Source: Rhizomys pruinosus (taxonomy: Eukaryota; Chordata; Mammalia; Rodentia; Spalacidae). Taken from it: a DNA stretch of 64,000 bases. Made by a program: the position numbers and the translations under genes. The stretch lies in assembly GCA_009823505.1 (NCBI GenBank), contig VZQC01000392.1, positions 2,202,292 through 2,266,291 on the forward strand, given 5' to 3'. Under the pieces are notes generated by a model. That model worked only from the letters and a program-made list of their open reading frames with translations, ran no database searches and had not been told where the DNA came from. Numbering within the stretch: the first letter of the stretch is position 1; the number at the start of each line of letters is the position of its first letter. Shown piece by piece: positions 58,862-64,000 of this stretch.

Positions 58862-59052
58862 TTAATTTTTTTACATTTATGTATGTATGTATGTATCTGT
58901 GCATGCATACTATGGCATACATGTGGAGGTCAGAGGACTACTTTCTTGCGTTAGTTCTCTCCTTTACCATGTGGATCCCAGGGGTTGAAGTCAGGTTGTC
59001 AGACCTGGCAACAAGCATGACATTTACCCACTGATCCATCTCTCTGGTCCTC
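58862..59052 (-). repeat. B4/RSINE-type SINE
   Basis: Antisense: GGCATACATGTGGAGGTCAG, then CCATGTGGATCCCAGGGG and CCCACTGATCCATCTCTCTG. This is the B4-related layout, not B2. Confidence 0.65.
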
Positions 59053-59078
59053 TAGTTTCTTACAAAGAACATTTTCAG

Positions 59079-59221
59079 CCAGGTATGCCTTTAATCCCAG
59101 AACTCAGGAGGCAGAGGCAGGTGGATCTCTGTGAGTTCAAAGCCAACCTGATCTACATAGTGAGCCACAGGTCAGCTGGGGCTACAGAGAGACCTGTCTC
59201 AAAAAAAAAAAAAAAAAAAAA
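59079..59221 (+). repeat. B1 SINE
   Basis: B1 lacking part of the head, from CCAGGTATGCCTTTAATCC to a run of about 20 A. Confidence 0.9.
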
Positions 59222-61374
59222 GGACACAAACAACAAACAGCCCTTGAAAAGCTTCCTGCTCAAAGTCTGGAAGGATCCTCTGAGTACAGGAGCTTTGTCC
59301 CTAGGGCTCTGGGTACATGCCTCCCAGCTCATAGATGGGCTCTTATTCACCATACTGACCACTTCTCTGGCAGCCTCCAGTCCCTGGAGCCCTTCAAAGC
59401 ACGAGGCTCTGGAGAACACACCCGCTCTTGGCAAGAGCTCCAAACTCTGCATGTATTTCTTCAAGTGGCCAGAGCCACTTAGGTAGATAGATGGTTGCAC
59501 TGTGAGAACAGGCATGTCAAGGGATGCCAGTGGTAGAAGCAGATGGGAGCACACATAGTGAGTGGGTCTTCCTAGGCTTCAGGGAATGAACAGGACCTTC
59601 CCAGAAACAGACCTATATGTTGTACCAAAAGGCTCACTCTGAAGAGGCTGTCTATAGTGAGCCAGGCTGAGACCTGTGTTTTATACATCATGGGCTAGAT
59701 TTTTCAGCAATATAATCACCATAGGATGAAGCAAAACTGTACCTGCCTCTGTCAGGGAACTCCTGGGCACAGGACACATCTGACAGAGGTTCATTTCTCA
59801 AGGAATAACCCAAAGTGGACAGCCAGTCTACTAGCATTAGACAGAGAGCTAGAAAGGACTGTTCTTCCCAATAGATATTTATTACCCAAAAGCTTCTATA
59901 TTTATTTTTTACTTCAAACCAACTGAAAAAAGAAAACTGTTTGCTGCTAAAATTAGCTCACATTGCAAGAAATAAGAGCAACACCTAACTTCTAGCCTAC
60001 AGCTAGCTTTTATCACGCAGAGCAGACAGGAGGGGATGTGCTCCACACTGCCGGTGTTTATCATTCCAGCCTGCCACTTTCCAGCCTGCTGCCTTGCTTT
60101 CTCAGCATGTGCTTTACCTGTCTCCTGCAGCAGGTTTTCTTCTTTTAAGAATAATTTTATTTGTACAAAGGATAAAAATAATTCATTCTTCCAGAGTTTT
60201 TTACATTACATAGGAATTTTTGCTATTTGACATGCACAACATAATTAATGCCAAGTTTTACTACTGTGGCATGTTAAAAATAGGTGACTATCAATTGTGT
60301 TCAATGTGGCAATATGAAACCTCAGGGCTCTTCAAACTCACTTCAGCTCTGGGATCCTCAGTGTCTTTCAATAAACTTCCGTTACAGAGAAACTGACTTC
60401 CTATCGCTAATGGAGCTGAAAGATGGGCCATAAGCAAAAATAAAATGAACCACTAATACATCAAAGGCAAAAGTAGCCAAGATTTTCTTCTTCCCACCTC
60501 TGCCTGCCCATATTCTAGAAAAAGAAGAAAAACAATCAGCAGTAGATACAAAAATCTTGTAAAGTTGTTACTTTCTGTGACATTTGCAGGCACAAAAGTA
60601 ACAGCTAAGACCTTTCCTGGCACAGATTTAAAGCCCAGTGGTCAAAGGTGAGCCCGCTGCTGTTCCCCAAACACTGCAGCCTCAGGGAGCTGTGATCTGC
60701 TCCTCTGTCCATATGCACATCCTCGGTAATCAAACTTACTCTCCTGACTCTGCTATTCAAGGCTCCCCAATTAGTGGTACAGGCCAGCCTTCCCCTAATG
60801 TCCAGCAGGGGCTCACACTAGAGCTGCCACACAGGTGCAGAGCCCCAGAGGCTCCTCAACACCGGCCTTTAAGTAAAGGAGCAGTGAGCCCAGGAGCACT
60901 CGGACACCACAGACATCCAGGGCCCTCTGATGACCACGCTCCTCCCATTTCCTTATCTTCACACCAAGAGAAAACCTGAAACCTTGGTGTTCTCGAATCA
61001 GGCCCTAACTGAGTTACCCTTACCTCACACTAGTGTTCTTAAGGTTTTCAGCCTCGGTCTCAGCACTCCACAGAAGCTAACTCAACTGACAGTCATCAAA
61101 ACTATATATGAGGAAATTCCAAGTCATTGCTTTAAAAAAACAGTAATGGAAGGTAAAAGCCTTGCTTAGTGCAGGGTGCAAAGCACTGACTAGAACATCA
61201 GTGATGAGATCAGGGTTAGCCCCTGGGATGGTTGGAGTCTGAGGTATAAAGTTAATCTGTGGCTATAGCAAGGCATGTGCACACTAAGGATAATAAACTG
61301 TACAGTACAAACTGTACAATAAATTATTATTCAGTGAGATCCATTTCAAAGGCAAGCTAAATAGCCAATTAAGC

Positions 61375-61491
61375 TTTTTTTCTTTTTTTAAACAGGGTCT
61401 TGTTACACAGCCTGACCTGGAACTCTGGATTTTCCTGCCACAGCATTCTGAAAGCTAGGAATTCAGGTCTCTGCCACCACATCTGGCACAA
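61375..61491 (-). repeat. Old B1 SINE
   Basis: Antisense: TTTTTAAACAGGGTCTTG to CTCTGCCACCACATCTGGC, diverged. Confidence 0.7.
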
Positions 61492-61769
61492 AAGTCATTT
61501 TCTGCCAAATACAAGATATTTACCTTGAAATCTGTTTGGTGTTTATTTTGGCCCAGATCCTGAGGAAAAGCTCTTTCAGGGCAAGCAAACTGAGGCCATG
61601 GCTCAGAAGAGCTAAGCCAGCAAGTGTGGTGTACCAGGCTGGTGTGCTTCCTTCATTCACACCAGCTCGACAAACTTCAATCTGTGATAAAAAGATTCAG
61701 TTACTTGACATGTACTTCATTCAAAGTTAAAGCTTTCTACCACTTTAGAAATGAACTCTACTCTCATCT

Positions 61770-61858
61770 GTTGTTTTTAGGCTAGCCTTGCACTTGAGGT
61801 CTCCCTGCATCTCCTTCCCCAGTGGTGAGGTTACAGGCATTGCCACCACACCAACAAA
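61770..61858 (-). repeat. Old B1-like fragment
   Basis: AGGCTAGCCTTGCACTTGAGG through GGTTACAGGCATTGCCACC. Confidence 0.55.
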
Positions 61859-63249
61859 ACTCTCAGTTTAAGGTCTTCTACATATAAGCTTACACTATTT
61901 TAAACACCTTCTTATGAATTTTAAAAGGGGTTACACAGCAACAACAGGTCAGGCCTCAGATTGCCTCCCCACCACAAGCCGGTGCACACGCAGCACCCAT
62001 GCTTAGATCTTGCTAGTCCAAACAAGTACCATAACCAGGCACGAGGGCCAGGAAGGAAGGAGGCCATAGAAAACCCTTGGGCATACTTATCCTCTTTAAA
62101 ACAAAATGTGCACACCTATAAATCATGTGCACATATGTATGCGAGGACACAGATGCAGGACACAGGTGCCTGGTCCTCACTCTGCCCTGGTGGCTACCTG
62201 GCTTCTGGAGGCTAAGGGCTGTGAAATGGTACCTGAAGCCCATTTCTCTTCAGTGTGCTTTCAACTACTGAGTGGTTAAGGGCCTTTCTGCATCACACAA
62301 TACACTCAGGACTCTTCCCATACAGAGCTAGATATCTCGGGAAGCTATGCCCATAACTGAGTTTCTGAGTGGATCTTGGCAGAGACAGTCTGGAAGCAAG
62401 GATGAGGCATGTGTAGTGAAACTCAGTTCCTAACTCTGCATACTGGGTCAAGGTCTCAAAAGAGTTCTCTGCTGCCAGATCACTGTTGCAAGTTCTCTGA
62501 GGGATGGGACCTGGAGAGATCTATCTGTGAGCCTCTCTGCTGTGCCTTGCCTAGATCCTTCTGGGACTTTCTGCCAGCTCATCTGCATGGGCAGATAGAT
62601 CTAAGGCCGACTAAGAGTAAGGCTCTCATGGCCCTGTAACTCAGACTGCCAGTCAATGGCTTCCTCACAGATGCTTTATTGGACCAGGCCTGTGGGCCAC
62701 AGAGCTATCCTGCTCAGTACAAAAGCATCTGGGCCAAGTGTCCAGAACTGTTCCTTTATTACCTTGCCATACTCTGTTTCCCAGAGCTATCTCACTGTCC
62801 AGCTCCAACAGGCTTCAAAGATCAGGGATGTTCTGTTGGGCTACCTGATGAGGGCAAGTCTAGACATGCTTCCTCGTGGCACCCAGACACTCTGTAGAGC
62901 CACAAGAAAATAAAAATAAAATACCACTCTCCTGACACTCATTGAGCTAAGAGACTTTAGGCATTTTGTGAGTCCCGCAGGCCAAGTAACCACTCTGTCC
63001 ATTCAACCCAGTGGGCATTGTTCTGCTTGGTACCAGGACTGTGCCTAAAAGAGGCTGTGATCTCCCTCTTCCCATTTCTTGGGGATTGTCTCTGAGGAAG
63101 CAAGTCACCATGAAGCAGTCTGAACTAGCCATTTGAGGCCACATGGAAAGATGGCCAGCCAGCAGGTGCCAGCCACATCATTGCAGAAGCCTCCTACAGC
63201 AAGACATTGTAAAAAGGAACTTGGCTGACAGTTAAAAACAAAGCTCCTG

Positions 63250-63415
63250 GGGCTGGAGAGATGGCTCAGTGGTCAAGAGCGCCAACTGCTCTTGCAGAGG
63301 ACCCGGGTTTGATTTGCAGCACCCACATGGCGGCTAAGAACTGTCTTTAACTCCAGTTCTAGGGGAATCTGACACTCTCTTCTGACCTCCGCAGCATTGC
63401 ACAACACAGGTGCTT
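63250..63415 (+). repeat. B2/B3-like SINE, 3' end missing
   Basis: GGGCTGGAGAGATGGCTCAG head, body CTCCAGTTCTAGGGGAA without duplication. It stops at CACAGGTGC with no A-rich tail. Confidence 0.85.
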
Positions 63416-63681
63416 GGACAAAAGCTCAAGCAGCCTTGTATAAGAAATACTAAGAAGCACTCCTATAAGATAAATACTGTGGTTAGACACAATGTCATGA
63501 TAAACTAGTTTTTTTCCCCCTCATTCTTTTGATTTTGTGCATACAAACCCTCCACCAATATACCAAAACTGCCTAAGTCTGAAAATAAATGGTAGCTTAA
63601 TTCTAGAACCTGTTAAGGGATTCACAGTTGTTTTCAGATCAGGAGGAACATAACATTAGCATTGCTTAGTTTGCCTTACAA

Positions 63682-64000
63682 CTAGGTACTTGGTGCTAGC
63701 ATCCACAGATGAGGGATACCATTCGTCGTTTGTTTTTCTGAGACTGTGATACTTAACATAATATCTTCTAGTTCCATCCATTTACTTGCAAACTTCATGA
63801 TGTCATCTTTCTTTACTGCTACATAGAACTCCATTGTGTAGATATAGCACATTTTCTCCATCCATGCATCAGTTGAGGGGCACTTGGGTTGGTTCCAGCT
63901 CTTTGCTATTGTGAAGAGAGCTGCAATAAATATGGCTACCATGCATCTCTGTGGTAGGATGTCTTGTGGGTATATACCCAGGAGTGGTATGGCTGGGTCA
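63682..64000 (-). mobile_element. L1 3' part of ORF2, cut by window edge
   Basis: The minus strand encodes the conserved L1 ORF2 C-terminal region: AALFTIAKSWNQPKCPSTDA, then WMEKMCYIYTMEFYVAVKK and an ending after IMLSI. It runs off the right edge at the PLLGIYP-type motif. The 5' part is outside the window. Confidence 0.9.

Larger units (their letters stand above)
50328..64000. other. Upstream ADARB1 intron or 5' flank
   Basis: No protein-coding exon is recognised here. The stretch holds SINEs and an L1 3' end, listed separately. In 51830-52900, 53120-55630, 55720-58860, 59230-61370 and 61870-63240 I see no repeat or gene. I cannot tell whether the ADARB1 promoter lies here or beyond the right edge. 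Confidence 0.7.

Noticed and set aside
63682..63942. 86-codon minus-strand frame as a host gene
   Set aside because: The peptide is the L1 ORF2 C-terminal region.
1..64000. CRISPR arrays, operons, bacterial or phage genes
   Set aside because: The window is interrupted vertebrate gene sequence with rodent SINEs throughout. The only regular spaced repeat is the minisatellite, which has no spacers.

Overview
The window is nuclear DNA from a muroid rodent. It is packed with B1, B2/B3-like and B4 SINEs, L1 fragments, and MT- and ORR1-type MaLR LTRs. The B2 copies and several protein positions do not look like laboratory mouse or rat, so a cricetid or another non-model muroid is more likely. That species inference is only moderately secure.

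One protein-coding gene is recognisable. It is ADARB1 (ADAR2, the double-stranded-RNA adenosine deaminase that recodes GRIA2 and other transcripts), lying on the minus strand, so the transcript runs from high to low coordinates. Eight coding exons are present, and their phases join into one open frame: the alternative upstream R-domain exon (50228-50327), the canonical ATG exon (32953-33027), the large exon with both dsRNA-binding domains (28562-29496), then deaminase exons at 20359-20473, 14895-15063, 13938-14086, 12117-12285 and 1496-1677. The last coding part, about residues 583-701, lies beyond the left edge. Sequence above 50.3 kb is upstream intron or 5' flank with no recognised exon.

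Two regulatory devices can be read directly. Just 5' of the dsRBD exon is an AA dinucleotide placed exactly 47 nt upstream of the normal acceptor, which is the known ADAR2 self-editing alternative splice site. About 1.55 kb further upstream in the same intron (31084-31137) is a segment complementary to it, a strong candidate for the editing complementary sequence. The extra exon near 50.3 kb joins in frame to the canonical ATG exon and adds a basic peptide resembling the ADAR3 R-domain. The alternative donor that should give the rodent 10-residue deaminase insertion reads AT instead of GT here.

The rest is intron with layered retroelements. They include an ORR1 provirus with about 3% LTR divergence and a 415-codon open frame, nested in a B1 that sits in an older MT-type LTR. 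There is an ancient antisense MaLR element carrying a 1.6-kb unclassified poly(A) retroposon, a second 5'-truncated copy of which has its own target-site duplication near 11 kb. There are two fused B2-B1 SINEs with the same internal junction, a 48-bp minisatellite, and several inverted B2 pairs that would fold into dsRNA within the pre-mRNA of a dsRNA-editing enzyme.
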